Below are positions 8,212 through 17,525 of a DNA stretch of 53,914 bases, piece after piece (the stretch's first letter is position 1; every line of letters starts with the position of its first letter). The notes under the pieces were generated by a model. The model was not told where the DNA came from. It saw nothing but the letters and a program-made list of their open reading frames with translations, and searched no databases. Origin of the DNA: Lewinellaceae bacterium SD302 (lineage in GTDB: Bacteria; Bacteroidota; Bacteroidia; Chitinophagales; Saprospiraceae). The stretch lies in contig PDLQ01000032.1 in the NCBI GenBank assembly GCA_002591745.1, positions 1 to 53,914 on the forward strand. The letters are read 5' to 3'. The position numbers were made by a program, and so were the translations under genes.

Positions 8212-9780
8212 TCAATAGATCATTAACTTTTTTATGACTTTATCTTCAGCAAATTCGATGCTGAGGTAATATAGGCCGGGAGACAGTCCTTCCGGGGAGG
8301 CCAGAAAGCTAACCTCATTTCGTCGGGTAACGATCTTTCCCTTGGCATCAAATAGCAGAAGGGACTCGATCTGTTCGCTCGCCTTCACGCTAATGTTGGT
8401 TCCGGCGGCAGCGGGGTTAGGAAATACCTGGATCACCCTTTCGACCAAAGGAGTTGTATTAGACGAAAGCACACACGGCGTAAAATTCGTACAGGGAGTA
8501 TAACTGCTGGTATCAACCACGTTACAGGGCCCGGAAACGTGAGCGGATTCAGTGAGCAGGTGGTTGTTCTGAATATCCTCTCCGTCAATCACCGCTTTCA
8601 TAAATTCAGCGTTGAGGCGCTGTACTTTTTCCAGGCTGTTGAGCTGTTCACAATTATCGGTCGGATCATTGGAGCCAAGGGGCGCGCAAAAGTTGTGATA
8701 GAGTCCTCGGTGAGAACGCAACCATGCCTTGGTGTTGCTTTCGGTGTCGGGCAGACAATTAATGTGTTTGTAAAGCCGGCCGGGACCTTCCAGGCGTAGG
8801 TGATGAGTCTGGTTTACTGGCCCCACGAGGTAATTCATCCCCAAAATGGTGCCCTGGCAATACTGCACTGCTTCGTCCAGGGTAGTATGGTTGAACATGA
8901 TTGGGGTATTGTCCTCATTCTCTATCCATTCCCGGTTCTTGATCGCCCCGGCGACGGTAGTAACTCCGGCAATACTGAAAGAAGAAGCATTGTTGATGCT
9001 CTCACCGATCGCGTCGATCTCTCCCAGATTAGATGCCAGGGTCTCTCCGTTATCGTTTTGATAGCCGGGCATATCGTCAGCAGCCAGAGCGGCATGTAGT
9101 GCACCCACGGCACCGGTGCTAGCTCCCATGTAGAAAATTCGGTTCTCGTTGATCCCAAAGGTTAATTTTTCGTTTAGCAATTTGCGGTGGGCGGCTCTGG
9201 CGTCTTGAGCCATGGCGTAGGTGATTTTCATGAAGGAGAAGGGATCACAGTTGGCGTTACCGCTTTCGCAGGGGCAGTTCTGGCAACCGGGTAACAGCGG
9301 CCCCAGACCAAAAGCATTAAGGGCATCTCTGATGTCCCAGCCTTTGCGGTAATTAATGGCACAAACTACGTATCCGCGTAGCGCCATGTCCAAATATGCC
9401 GCTACAGCTTCCGTTGCCGTATTATTCCCGGGGTTATGGGCGTATCCGCCTCCGTGTAGATAGATGATGGCTGCTCGCTCATTACAATCATCGGCTTCAG
9501 TTTTGGCGTGGATTACTTGCATTGACATATCCCAGTTGCCCTCATTATTGGGGTAGAGGTAATTCCTGGGGTCGAAGCATACGGTGTTCACCGTCGTATC
9601 TGCGTTGTTCCAAAGTTGATGGGGGGAGAAGTTGGCAAAGACGACTTCGGTGGCCTGAAGATCCTCAATAGAGAATACATGATCGACGTAACGCAGCGGC
9701 TCGGTACATCCGGTTTGCGTGTGCGCCTTGGCAAAAACGCTAGCGAAAACGAGAATGGTCAGTAAGACTTTATGTAGCAT
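8212..9780 (-). CDS. Secreted alpha/beta-hydrolase (carboxylesterase-like) with T9SS sorting domain
   Basis: 522 residues. The signal peptide MLHKVLLTILVFASVFAKAHTQ fixes the start at 9780. A long upstream open frame lacks any such feature. HGGG at residues 109-112 is the oxyanion-hole motif, and GASTGA around Ser221 is the nucleophile elbow (GxSxG) of the esterase/lipase superfamily; the catalytic Asp and His were not located with certainty. Cys-rich stretches (CQNCPCESGNANCDPF) suggest an extracellular disulfide-bonded enzyme. The last 75 residues (VFPNPAAAGTNI to KKLMIY) are a type A T9SS sorting domain. Substrate unknown. It is divergent from the membrane protein at 9911. Confidence 0.88.
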   Translation of the reverse strand: MLHKVLLTILVFASVFAKAHTQTGCTEPLRYVDHVFSIEDLQATEVVFANFSPHQLWNNADTTVNTVCFDPRNYLYPNNEGNWDMSMQVIHAKTEADDCNERAAIIYLHGGGYAHNPGNNTATEAVAAYLDMALRGYVVCAINYRKGWDIRDALNAFGLGPLLPGCQNCPCESGNANCDPFSFMKITYAMAQDARAAHRKLLNEKLTFGINENRIFYMGASTGAVGALHAALAADDMPGYQNDNGETLASNLGEIDAIGESINNASSFSIAGVTTVAGAIKNREWIENEDNTPIMFNHTTLDEAVQYCQGTILGMNYLVGPVNQTHHLRLEGPGRLYKHINCLPDTESNTKAWLRSHRGLYHNFCAPLGSNDPTDNCEQLNSLEKVQRLNAEFMKAVIDGEDIQNNHLLTESAHVSGPCNVVDTSSYTPCTNFTPCVLSSNTTPLVERVIQVFPNPAAAGTNISVKASEQIESLLLFDAKGKIVTRRNEVSFLASPEGLSPGLYYLSIEFAEDKVIKKLMIY

Positions 9781-9898
9781 AGCCGAAATGTTGATGCCTA
9801 AGCCGATAATCAATGAGCTAAAGATAAAGTTATCAACTGCACCGTCGAGATAACAACACATCATTTGGGGATAATTCTTACATCTTGCACCTTTTTCA

Positions 9899-9906
9899 TA
9901 TTTTAG
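9899..9906 (+). promoter_or_regulatory. Putative -7 box TATTTTAG
   Basis: Same octamer as at 2160 and 28031, ending 4 nt before the ATG at 9911, which is leaderless spacing. Confidence 0.4.
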
Positions 9907-9910
9907 CAAT

Positions 9911-11299
9911 ATGCCGAAGTATCCTAAAAAGCGTTCACCAGGCGGCAAAGCTGGAGAAAAGCAATACCTGGACCAACTCCAGCGGGAGTCCTGGAACCTG
10001 GAGCTGATCATTTCCGGCCTCGCAATTTTTGGTCTGGCAGCAGCTTATCAGTACTACAATGCCGAGATCAGTTATTTGTCGGAGTACTCAAGTGATTCTA
10101 CCGTAGGAGGGGCTGTCCTGGCAGGGGCGGTCGTAAGTTATTTCTGTGGTGCGATTGTATTTATTAATCTGATCATTCACTTTCTATTGCGTGGACTTTG
10201 GATCGGTGCCGTCGGGCTGCGCTCGGTATCCGGAGATATTAATTTCCATCAACTCAGGTTGAGCAATCGGTTTAATCGTTTCCTGAGACATCGGATCAGC
10301 AGCTTCGATGACTATATTATTGGGCTGGATCGTATTTGTAGTGTGATTTTCTCTTTCAGTTTTTTACTGGCGCTACTCCTGATTGGTTTCTTTTTTTATT
10401 GGGGTGTAATGATTCTGATCATGTACGGTATTATGCAATTCGCCGAGTTGGTAGATGTGAAAGGATTATACGTCGGTCCATTCATATTTATGGCGATTTA
10501 TTTAGTCCTGGGCCTGCTCTACCTGTTAGATTTTATGACGCTCGGTTGGGTAAAGCGTATTCGTTGGCTGAGCCGGTTCTACTACCCGGTCTACCGCTTT
10601 TTCGGCTTCGTGACGTTAGCGCGTATTTACCGACCGCTTTACTACAACTTCATTGATGATAAATTTGGCCGGCGGATGGTCTTGATCGCCGTTCCCTATA
10701 TCTTACTTATTCTCGTAGCAGTTAGTTTTTCGTTTCAGGGAGGACCGTTCTATGATGCGAGGTATTTTAGCGACCAAGAGATCTTTGAGGGGGAGTTCAG
10801 CAAGGAGTTTTATTACGAAAACCTGCGGGAGGATGATTTGCGCCAACCTTCCCGTTACCTAGTGGGGGCGGATATGGTGTCACGGCCCATCAACAAGGTT
10901 TCCTTATTCATTCTACCTGAATATGCTGCCACCATCGAATGCAAATTCCCGGAGGTGAACCGCCTGAATGAGTCCGTCCTGAATTCTGAGTTCATCGTGG
11001 GTTTCAATAATGCTAAACGTACCATGAATGCTGATGAAAAAAAGCCGGAAAATGACTTCATTAACTATTTCCGTGAGATATTCGAACTCAGGCTTAATGG
11101 GCGGCAATTGAACATGGATGATGCCGTTTTATTCGATAGCAAAAACTACCCTTTTCCAAAATTAGTAAAGTACCTGCCGCTTAGCCGGGAAACTCCCGGG
11201 CTGCAACAACTGGAAATAACGAGATTCGAATATTCCAGAAACGGGGATTCGCTGCGGCCGATCAAAAAGGTATTGCCATTTTATTACCAGCCGAATTAA
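9911..11299 (+). CDS. Hypothetical multi-pass membrane protein
   Basis: 462 residues, not recognised. A basic N-terminus (MPKYPKKRSPGGKAGEKQ) is followed by about six hydrophobic segments: around residues 30-48, 70-95, 140-165, 170-185, 190-215 and 250-270. A soluble C-terminal domain of about 190 residues then begins near QGGPFYDARYF. Low GC third positions contrast with neighbouring genes. It converges with mnmG, with only 5 bp between stop codons, and no terminator is seen between them. Function unknown. Confidence 0.8.
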   Translation: MPKYPKKRSPGGKAGEKQYLDQLQRESWNLELIISGLAIFGLAAAYQYYNAEISYLSEYSSDSTVGGAVLAGAVVSYFCGAIVFINLIIHFLLRGLWIGAVGLRSVSGDINFHQLRLSNRFNRFLRHRISSFDDYIIGLDRICSVIFSFSFLLALLLIGFFFYWGVMILIMYGIMQFAELVDVKGLYVGPFIFMAIYLVLGLLYLLDFMTLGWVKRIRWLSRFYYPVYRFFGFVTLARIYRPLYYNFIDDKFGRRMVLIAVPYILLILVAVSFSFQGGPFYDARYFSDQEIFEGEFSKEFYYENLREDDLRQPSRYLVGADMVSRPINKVSLFILPEYAATIECKFPEVNRLNESVLNSEFIVGFNNAKRTMNADEKKPENDFINYFREIFELRLNGRQLNMDDAVLFDSKNYPFPKLVKYLPLSRETPGLQQLEITRFEYSRNGDSLRPIKKVLPFYYQPN

Positions 11300-11304
11300 G
11301 CTCT

Positions 11305-13170
11305 CTAGCGGCCCAAGTGTACCAGCAACACACTGACATCCGATGGACTAACTCCGCTGATCCGACTGGCCTGGCCGATGGTGGCCGGTTTTAGTTCGGA
11401 CATCTTGGTACGCGCCTCCATGCTTAGGCTTTGCAAACCATGGTAGTTGAAATCGGAGTGCAGTTTGATCCCTTCCAGCCGCAGCATTTTATCGGCTACG
11501 ATCTGCTCACGCTCGATATAACCCTCGTACTTGAGGTTGGTTTCGGCCATATTGCGAATCTCGGCGTCGAAACCGCTGCGGATTTCGGCGAGTGCGGGAA
11601 CTTGCTCAATCAACTCGTCCAGCTTTACCTGAGGGCGGAGCAGGACAGAATTGGCCTTTACTTTTTGTTTCAGTGGGGCAGTACCGATGCTACCCAGCCA
11701 GTCATTCAGTTGATCGGGAGAAACGCTGACCTTTTCCAGCAATTTACGGATAGACTTAATACCGTCTTCTTTAGCCCGTACGCGTTCCAGTCGCTCGTCG
11801 GTTCCCTGTACACCCATGGCATTTGCCAAAGGGGTCAACCGGAGATCGGCGTTGTCTTGTCGCAGTAGAATACGGTACTCCGCCCGACTGGTAAACATAC
11901 GGTAGGGCTCGTTGGTGCCCTTGTTGATCAGGTCGTCGATGAGTACGCCGATGTAAGCCTCGTTGCGCTTAAGTACAAAAGGATCTTTTTCCATCACGCT
12001 CAGGGCGGCGTTGTAACCCGCCATCATACCCTGGCAGCCAGCTTCTTCGTAGCCGGTGGTGCCGTTAATCTGTCCGGCGAAGTAGAGGCCATCCACCAAA
12101 CGAGTTTCCAGCGTAGCTTTCAGCTGGGTGGGTGGGAAGAAATCATACTCGATGGCATAGCCGGGACGGAACATTTTGGCGTTCTCGAAACCCTCTACCT
12201 GGCGAATCGCTTTATACTGCACTTCCTCTGGGAGGGAAGAGCTAAATCCGTTCACGTAAATTTCACAAGTGCTGCGCCCCTCCGGCTCTACGAAAAGCTG
12301 GTGGCGGTCTTTATCCGCAAAGCGATCGATCTTGTCTTCAATGCTGGGGCAGTAACGCGGGCCAAGGCCACGTATACGGCCATTAAACATCGGGCTACGG
12401 TCAAAACCCTCCCGCAACACATCGTGCACTTTCGGGCTGGTGTAAGCAATATGGCAAGGGAGCTGATCCTTAAGCTCCGGGGTTTCAGTATAGCTGAAGC
12501 GACCGGGGTTGTCGTCACCGGGCTGCTCTTCCATTTTGGAATAATCGAGGGTGCGACCATCGATGCGGGCGGGGGTGCCGGTTTTCATTCTGCCGGCTTC
12601 GAAACCCAGTTCTACCAGCTGTTCAGTGATGCCTTTGGCGGCCCGTTCTCCGGCCCGGCCACCACCGAGTTGTTTCTCGCCAATGTGGATAATACCGTTC
12701 AAGAAGGTGCCATTGGTCAGTACTACGGTCTTGCCCGGGATTTCCAGGCCGAGACTGGTATAAACGCCTTTGGCCCGTCCGTCCTTTACGATGATGCCAG
12801 TGATCATTTCCTGCCAGAAATCAACGTTGGGGTGTGCCTCCAGCATCATCCGCCATTCGTTGGCGAAGGTCATCCGGTCGCTCTGGGCGCGGGGAGAGTG
12901 CATGGCCGGTCCTTTGCTGAGGTTCAGCATCCGGAACTGGATCATGGTACGGTCGGTAACAATACCACTGTAGCCGCCCAAGGCATCTATCTCACGGACA
13001 ATCTGCCCTTTGGCTACGCCACCCATAGCGGGGTTGCAACTCATTTGGGCAATGGTCTGCATATTCATGGTGGCCAGCATTACGCGCTGACCGAGATTGG
13101 CGGCGGCAATGGCGGCTTCACAGCCGGCGTGGCCGGCTCCTACTACAATGACGTCATATTCTGCGAACAT
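11305..13170 (-). CDS. mnmG: tRNA uridine-5-carboxymethylaminomethyl(34) synthesis enzyme MnmG
   Basis: 621 residues, the usual length. The FAD-binding dinucleotide loop VVGAGHAGCEAAIAAA (residues about 8-23), CNPAMGGVAKGQIVREIDALGG, GTFLNG, GYEEAGCQGMMAGYNAA and the C-terminal SRISGVSPSDVSVLLVHL are diagnostic. With MnmE it adds the cmnm5 group to U34 of several tRNAs, using FAD and methylene-tetrahydrofolate. mnmE is not in this window. The start ATG 13170 lies 33 nt after a TACCTTTG box. Confidence 0.98.
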   Translation of the reverse strand: MFAEYDVIVVGAGHAGCEAAIAAANLGQRVMLATMNMQTIAQMSCNPAMGGVAKGQIVREIDALGGYSGIVTDRTMIQFRMLNLSKGPAMHSPRAQSDRMTFANEWRMMLEAHPNVDFWQEMITGIIVKDGRAKGVYTSLGLEIPGKTVVLTNGTFLNGIIHIGEKQLGGGRAGERAAKGITEQLVELGFEAGRMKTGTPARIDGRTLDYSKMEEQPGDDNPGRFSYTETPELKDQLPCHIAYTSPKVHDVLREGFDRSPMFNGRIRGLGPRYCPSIEDKIDRFADKDRHQLFVEPEGRSTCEIYVNGFSSSLPEEVQYKAIRQVEGFENAKMFRPGYAIEYDFFPPTQLKATLETRLVDGLYFAGQINGTTGYEEAGCQGMMAGYNAALSVMEKDPFVLKRNEAYIGVLIDDLINKGTNEPYRMFTSRAEYRILLRQDNADLRLTPLANAMGVQGTDERLERVRAKEDGIKSIRKLLEKVSVSPDQLNDWLGSIGTAPLKQKVKANSVLLRPQVKLDELIEQVPALAEIRSGFDAEIRNMAETNLKYEGYIEREQIVADKMLRLEGIKLHSDFNYHGLQSLSMEARTKMSELKPATIGQASRISGVSPSDVSVLLVHLGR

Positions 13171-13203
13171 AAGTAACTAACACACTGATTATCAAAAGCG
13201 TTG

Positions 13204-13211
13204 CAAAGGTA
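13204..13211 (-). promoter_or_regulatory. -7 box TACCTTTG for mnmG
   Basis: The minus strand reads TACCTTTGC, a perfect TAnnTTTG element, 33 nt before the mnmG ATG. It directly follows the T-run of the mscL terminator. Confidence 0.65.
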
Positions 13212-13273
13212 AAATAAAAACCCCGTAAATCCTGCCAGTCCGCGACAGAGTCGGGGCAACAAGATTTACGGGG
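13211..13273 (-). terminator. Rho-independent terminator after mscL
   Basis: The 11-bp arms CCCCGTAAATC and GATTTACGGGG (13221-13231, 13263-13273) enclose a GC-rich 31-nt inner region. On the minus strand the hairpin is followed by TTTTTATTTT. Confidence 0.85.
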
Positions 13274-13356
13274 TGGTTGAAAAGAAGGGTTGAAGGACTG
13301 AAGTAAAGAGCTTGCGAGTCCACAACATTCACTCCTTCTACCTCCAATTTTTTAAC

Positions 13357-13770
13357 CTATTGCTTGGCGAGCAAATCGCGGATCTGCGCCAGCAGTTCTT
13401 TCTCGGTTGGTCCGGGGTCGGGAGCTGGAGCTTCCGGCTCTGGCTTAGCATTCATACGGTTGTAGGTGCGTACGATCATGAAGATGATGAAGGCGATGAT
13501 GATGAAATCGATCACTTTCTGAATGAACATACCGTAGCGGATAGAGACGGCCTCTTGGGCTACTTCCCCGTCGGCGTTCATCACGGGCTCACTGAGCTGA
13601 ATGGCCAGATCGGAAAAGTCGACACCGCCCAGAGCCATGCCAATCGGTGGCATCAGCACATCGTTGGTAAAGGAAGTGACGATGGCTCCGAAAGCTCCGG
13701 CGATAATTACCGCCACGGCCAGTTCGAGCACGTTGCCCTTCATGATGAAATCCTTAAATTCTTTTAGCAT
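13357..13770 (-). CDS. mscL: Large-conductance mechanosensitive channel
   Basis: 137 residues, typical for MscL. MLKEFKDFIMKGNVLELAVAVIIAGAFGAIV contains the N-terminal amphipathic helix and the glycine-rich pore helix TM1. TM2 is VIDFIIIAFIIFMIVRTYNRM, and the C-terminal helix (TEKELLAQIRDLL) forms the cytoplasmic bundle. The channel opens under membrane tension as an osmotic safety valve. ATG 13770 was chosen over an upstream frame start because the family begins at MLKEF. A 9-mer repeat reads toward this start from 65 bp upstream. Confidence 0.97.
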   Translation of the reverse strand: MLKEFKDFIMKGNVLELAVAVIIAGAFGAIVTSFTNDVLMPPIGMALGGVDFSDLAIQLSEPVMNADGEVAQEAVSIRYGMFIQKVIDFIIIAFIIFMIVRTYNRMNAKPEPEAPAPDPGPTEKELLAQIRDLLAKQ

Positions 13771-13834
13771 CTTAATAGTGTGTTTGGTAAATAGAAATGA
13801 ATGTTTGTATTTACTCAAGGGGATATTCGGACTT

Positions 13835-13843
13835 CAAAGTAGC
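13835..13843 (-). repeat. GCTACTTTG repeat, copy 4 (intergenic, AAGTC tail)
   Basis: The plus strand reads GGACTTCAAAGTAGCAAAG (13829-13847). On the minus strand it reads AACTTTGCTACTTTGAAGTC toward mscL. Confidence 0.85.
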
Positions 13844-13933
13844 AAAGTTTTTTAGAATAACCAGAAAAAGGATCGGAGGACGTAAAATTGAAGCGCTGAA
13901 ATAGGCACTGACCTTCAGAAAGTAAGCACGTGT

Positions 13934-14030
13934 TCCGGTCAAAACCGGACGAAGACTTTGCTACTTTAGCTTCGCTGATGACCTTCGGTGATCAGCGCAG
14001 GCTCCTCGGAATTGTCCTTCGTGCTCGGAG
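13934..14030. repeat. Cluster of small hairpins upstream of the EAD11-like gene
   Basis: Contiguous small palindromes: TCCGGTCAAAACCGGA, then GCTGATGACCTTCGGTGATCAGC, then CTCCTCGG..TCGTGCTCGGAG. The segment 13968-14030 separates TTTGCTACTTT (13957-13967) from TTGAAGCC (14031-14038), the two halves of a 9-mer-type repeat. Confidence 0.5.
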
Positions 14031-14053
14031 TTGAAGCCAAAAAAACTTTTTCC

Positions 14054-14061
14054 TAACTTCG
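14054..14061 (+). promoter_or_regulatory. -7 box TAACTTCG, leaderless spacing
   Basis: TAACTTCG matches TAnnTTTG with one change and ends 4 nt before the ATG at 14066. TACCTTCG is found in the same role at 42040 and 51903. Confidence 0.5.
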
Positions 14062-14065
14062 TTAT

Positions 14066-15085
14066 ATGTACCAGGAGATCAAAGAACATATTCTGGAGGG
14101 TAAATTGCCACTGGCGTTTGAAGAAATTGCTGCTTTAGACCTTTCCCGCGACCAGCGCGATGAATTATTGAAAGTGGAGGCCCGTTATAACCGCCTGCAA
14201 AGGGAGAGTGGGCAAATGACGGCCGAAATGCGGGGAATAGAATCCGAACGGCTCAATGATCGGGTACTGAAACTGATTAACCGGGTGGCTGACGGAGCGG
14301 AAAAGCTGCCTCCGGAAGTACCCGCTGGACCAAGAGTGAACGATCCGAGAGCCGCGCTGGAAAAGCAGGTCGTGAAATCCAGTATTCCCAATGTGCCGGT
14401 ACTGATCGGTGTAGGGTTGGTACTGATCCTCGCGGTCTTGTGGGCATCGGGAACAATTGGTGGAAATAGCGGAGACGTTCCCGGGGGTAAAACGGGCGAG
14501 ATCAGCAAAGTCGAGCCGGCGGTCGAACAAGAACCCGGCACCGCCACTCCGACGAATCCGAGCGTAGATCCTGCATTTAAATCCCCTTCGACTTTTCAGA
14601 AAACTGAAGTCTCAACTGCGGATCTGAAACCGGCAAATCTGAATGTCAGTAGCCTGAAAATCAAATCGAAACCAACCATTGGCCTGTACTACAAACGCAA
14701 CGCCATCATTAACCGTGATAAAGTAGTTGCCAAGCGTAAAGCCAGGGTACTGGATTCTCTACTGACGGAATTCGATGTCCACGTCCTAGAGGCAGATCCC
14801 GATTTCCTGACGAGCAGTTCGTTCAAAAAGATTAAAACCGGCGACCTTGGAAAAGGCCGGATTGAAGGATTGAAAGATGATTATATCCTTTACGTGGAGA
14901 GTAAAACGACTGGCCGGTTACCGAACCTTCAGATAAGTTCGACTTACCGCATGTATCGGGCCAGCGACGGAGCCTCGGTCTTACAACAGGATCGTAGTGC
15001 TACCGCCGACGATCCTGAAAAAGGAGAGCGGCAAATCGTCAGTAAAATTATTTCCAATGTAGAGCGGCTCAACCGGTCTAATTAG
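14066..15085 (+). CDS. EAD11-like domain / transmembrane protein of unknown function
   Basis: 339 residues. Residues 1-75 (EIKEHILEGKLPLAFEEI, LLKVEARYNRLQRESGQM, ERLNDRVLKLINRV) resemble effector-associated domain 11, a small helical adaptor found in Bacteroidota and multicellular-type bacteria that pairs signalling or conflict proteins by homotypic contact. One membrane helix follows at about 109-130 (VPVLIGVGLVLILAVLW). After it comes a Pro/Thr/Glu-rich linker to about 195 and a C-terminal alpha/beta domain from KPTIGLYYKRNAI to the end, with an alternating strand pattern and no recognisable catalytic motif. The order would put the EAD-like part in the cytoplasm and the C-domain outside (inference). 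No partner EAD gene is visible here. Its stop overlaps gldH by 4 bp, convergent. Confidence 0.7.
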   Translation: MYQEIKEHILEGKLPLAFEEIAALDLSRDQRDELLKVEARYNRLQRESGQMTAEMRGIESERLNDRVLKLINRVADGAEKLPPEVPAGPRVNDPRAALEKQVVKSSIPNVPVLIGVGLVLILAVLWASGTIGGNSGDVPGGKTGEISKVEPAVEQEPGTATPTNPSVDPAFKSPSTFQKTEVSTADLKPANLNVSSLKIKSKPTIGLYYKRNAIINRDKVVAKRKARVLDSLLTEFDVHVLEADPDFLTSSSFKKIKTGDLGKGRIEGLKDDYILYVESKTTGRLPNLQISSTYRMYRASDGASVLQQDRSATADDPEKGERQIVSKIISNVERLNRSN

Positions 15086-15558
15086 CCAGCAGGCAGTTCA
15101 TTGCCCAGCACTTCAACTGCAAAACCAACTCCACTAACACCCTCCAATGGTTCCCGTCGTGAATGTTGGGCCACCCGGATCTTGTATTCCCCGGCCTGCT
15201 CGAAATAAGCGACCGGTTGAATCGGAATATCGATCTGGCAGTTCTCCGCGTCGCAGTCTCCGTACCACTGACCGAATTTATCCGCCAATTGTAAGGAAAC
15301 TTCTTCCGCCAGTTCCTCTCCGTTCGGGAAGGTGGTGTAGACTTTTACGTATAAATTTTGGGCAAAGAACTCCGGGGAATGACCGAGCCGCAGGTGCAAG
15401 GCATACAATTGACTGGTGTCCCTGATGCTGAAAATGAACTCCTGGCTGTTTTCGTAGGACCAGCCAGTTTGGGGCACTGCTTGCTCTTTCTCGTAGAGGT
15501 AGGTAGGCCCACAGGCCATGAGGGTGAGGGCAAGAAAGGTAGTGATAATGTGCTTCAT
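15082..15558 (-). CDS. gldH: Gliding motility lipoprotein GldH
   Basis: 158 residues. MKHIITTFLALTLMACG is a lipoprotein signal with the lipidated Cys at 16. The following PTYLYEKEQAVPQTGW, the beta-rich body with YALHLRLGHSPEF and NLYVKVYTTFPNGEE, and the end EVLGNE match GldH, a Bacteroidota envelope lipoprotein needed for gliding and linked to T9SS in Flavobacterium. The start at 15558 is set by the lipobox; an upstream start would add 12 unrelated residues. Gliding itself cannot be inferred from this gene alone, since non-gliders also carry it. Confidence 0.85.
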   Translation of the reverse strand: MKHIITTFLALTLMACGPTYLYEKEQAVPQTGWSYENSQEFIFSIRDTSQLYALHLRLGHSPEFFAQNLYVKVYTTFPNGEELAEEVSLQLADKFGQWYGDCDAENCQIDIPIQPVAYFEQAGEYKIRVAQHSRREPLEGVSGVGFAVEVLGNELPAG

Positions 15559-15665
15559 AGTTGGTGTATAGGCCTGTCCGGAGAGAGGCCGCATAAATAT
15601 GCCAACGCCATGCCACGGAGCGATATTTCCTTAAAGTGAAAAGTTTGGAGTAGCCGCAGGCGAAA

Positions 15666-15701
15666 GCCGGCATTTGATTCCCACGCGAATCAAATGCCGG
15701 C
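15666..15701. terminator. Perfect hairpin between dnaJ and gldH, possible terminator
   Basis: A 15-bp perfect stem, GCCGGCATTTGATTC and GAATCAAATGCCGGC, with a 6-nt loop, 4 bp beyond the dnaJ stop. There is no long T-run (only CTTTCG on the minus strand), so terminator or mRNA 3' stabiliser are both possible. Confidence 0.5.
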
Positions 15702-15705
15702 CGCA

Positions 15706-16878
15706 TCACTCGTTGAAATATTCCTTCATACGTTCGAAGAAGCCTTTCTCACCTTTCTTCGTCGGAGGCTTGAAGTTTTCCATCTCCCGTAGTTGTTCCA
15801 GCAAGGCGGTTTCTTCCTTGTTGACTTTTTTGGGTGTCCATACATTGACGTGGATCAATTGGTCACCACGGCCGCGGCCCTGTACCATTGGCAGGCCTTT
15901 GTCGCGCAAGCGGAAGATCTTACCGCTTTGGGTGCCGGCGGGTACTTTAATACGTACCTGCCCGTCGATGGTCGGTACTTCCACGCTGGTGCCCAGGGCT
16001 GCGTCGGCAAAATTCAGGAAGAGGTCATAGACTACTTTCTGGCCGTCGCGCTGCAGGAACTCGTGGGGTTTTTCCTCAATATTGATCAGCAGGTCCCCGG
16101 CCGGACCGCCGCGGCGTCCGGCGTTACCCTTGCCGCGCATGCTCAGTTGAATGCCTTCTTCCACACCGGCGGGAATAGGAACTTCGATGGTATCGGCCTC
16201 GTAGTTGCGGCCCTCGCCCCGGCATTTGGTACAGTTGGCTTTGATCTGTTTACCGGTGCCGGAACAGGTAGGACAAGTCGTGGTTGTCGCCATCTGCCCC
16301 AGAAAAGTAGAGCGTACCTGACGAACCACCCCGCTACCGGAACAGGTGCGGCAGGTCTCCACGCTGGATTTATCCTTGGCGCCGGAACCGTCGCAGACAT
16401 CACAGCTTACCTGTCGTTTTACTTTAATCTTCTTTGTGACGCCCTTGGCAATTTCCTCGAGGGTCAGGGGTACTTTGATCCGCAGGTTGCTGCCACGTTC
16501 GCCACGGGCCTGACGCCGGGCGCCGCCACTGCCGCCAAAAAAGCCGCCGCCGAAAGCATCTCCACCGCCACCGCCGCCGAACATATCGCCGAACTGACTG
16601 AAAATATCTTCCATGGTCATACCGCCGGCGCCACCGCCAAACCCGCCCTGACCATTTACTCCGGCGTGGCCAAAGCGGTCGTAACGAGCTTTCTTATCGG
16701 CATCGCTGAGGACTTCGTAAGCCTCGGCGGCTTCCTTGAATTTTTCTTCGGCAACCTTGTCGTCCGGATTGCGGTCCGGGTGGTACTTCATGGCCAACTT
16801 GCGGTAGGCCTTCTTGAGCGTGTTGTCGTCGGCGTTTTTGTCAACGCCGAGTATTTCATAAAAATCTCGCTTTGCCAT
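15706..16878 (-). CDS. dnaJ: Co-chaperone DnaJ (Hsp40)
   Basis: 390 residues. The J domain [26 protein letters not shown] carries the HPD motif that stimulates DnaK ATPase. A Gly/Phe-rich stretch follows (about 75-125), then four CxxCxGxG zinc-binding repeats ([32 protein letters not shown]) and the two beta-sandwich substrate domains. ATG 16878 was chosen because the family begins MAKRDFYE; nine upstream residues in frame are not conserved. It follows grpE by 46 bp in the same direction. dnaK is not in the window. Confidence 0.98.
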   Translation of the reverse strand: MAKRDFYEILGVDKNADDNTLKKAYRKLAMKYHPDRNPDDKVAEEKFKEAAEAYEVLSDADKKARYDRFGHAGVNGQGGFGGGAGGMTMEDIFSQFGDMFGGGGGGDAFGGGFFGGSGGARRQARGERGSNLRIKVPLTLEEIAKGVTKKIKVKRQVSCDVCDGSGAKDKSSVETCRTCSGSGVVRQVRSTFLGQMATTTTCPTCSGTGKQIKANCTKCRGEGRNYEADTIEVPIPAGVEEGIQLSMRGKGNAGRRGGPAGDLLINIEEKPHEFLQRDGQKVVYDLFLNFADAALGTSVEVPTIDGQVRIKVPAGTQSGKIFRLRDKGLPMVQGRGRGDQLIHVNVWTPKKVNKEETALLEQLREMENFKPPTKKGEKGFFERMKEYFNE

Positions 16879-16924
16879 AGTCTTGTTTATTGATTCTCCG
16901 GTCACCGTGGGTGACCAAAAGAAC

Positions 16925-17488
16925 TTATTTACCTACGACCACCTTGGCGTAGCGAATAATATTTCCGTTCAGGATGTATCCTTTTTCCACGGTGTCCACA
17001 ACTTTGCCGGCCATATCGGGGCTGGGAATTTCAGTAATGGCCTCGTGTTTGTCGGCGTCAAAGTCTGCACCGGTGCTTTCCATCGGCTCCAGTCCCAGTC
17101 CTTTGAGGGCGGTATACATTTTTTTAACGATCAGTCCCACACCGCTTTCGTATTCGGCCAGTTTGGCCTCGTCGCTTTCGGCAGCTTTACGGGCGCGGTC
17201 GAAATCGTCCAATACGGGCATCAACGCTTTCATGGTTTTACTACCGGCGGTTTCCATCAACTGGAGCCGTTCGCGCATGGTGCGCTTTTTATAATTTTCA
17301 AACTCAGCAAAAAGGCGCAGGTAGCGATCGTTCATCTCGTTGATCAAGGCATCGGAGCCGGAAACATCACTATCAACTGTTTCTTCGGTCGCTCCGGCTT
17401 CGGTCGCTTGTTCCTGCTCAGCCGCAGCCTCCTCATTCAATGACTGTTCTTCCTGATCGGGGATTTCTTGCTTGTCTTTCTTGCTCAT
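16925..17488 (-). CDS. grpE: Nucleotide exchange factor GrpE
   Basis: 187 residues. The N-terminal third is acidic and low complexity ([20 protein letters not shown]). Then comes the long coiled coil [23 protein letters not shown], and a C-terminal beta domain ending in the GrpE signature [23 protein letters not shown]. GrpE releases ADP from DnaK. It forms an operon with dnaJ. A 9-mer repeat 147 bp upstream reads toward its start, and a poor -7-like TAAAATTTAC lies just before the ATG. Confidence 0.97.
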   Translation of the reverse strand: MSKKDKQEIPDQEEQSLNEEAAAEQEQATEAGATEETVDSDVSGSDALINEMNDRYLRLFAEFENYKKRTMRERLQLMETAGSKTMKALMPVLDDFDRARKAAESDEAKLAEYESGVGLIVKKMYTALKGLGLEPMESTGADFDADKHEAITEIPSPDMAGKVVDTVEKGYILNGNIIRYAKVVVGK

Positions 17489-17525
17489 CTTTTCGGTAAA
17501 TTTTAGCGGTTGTGTTTTTATTGGC

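Noticed and set aside
15793-16893. Long plus-strand open frame opposite dnaJ
   Set aside because: Antisense shadow of a gene with a complete set of DnaJ motifs.
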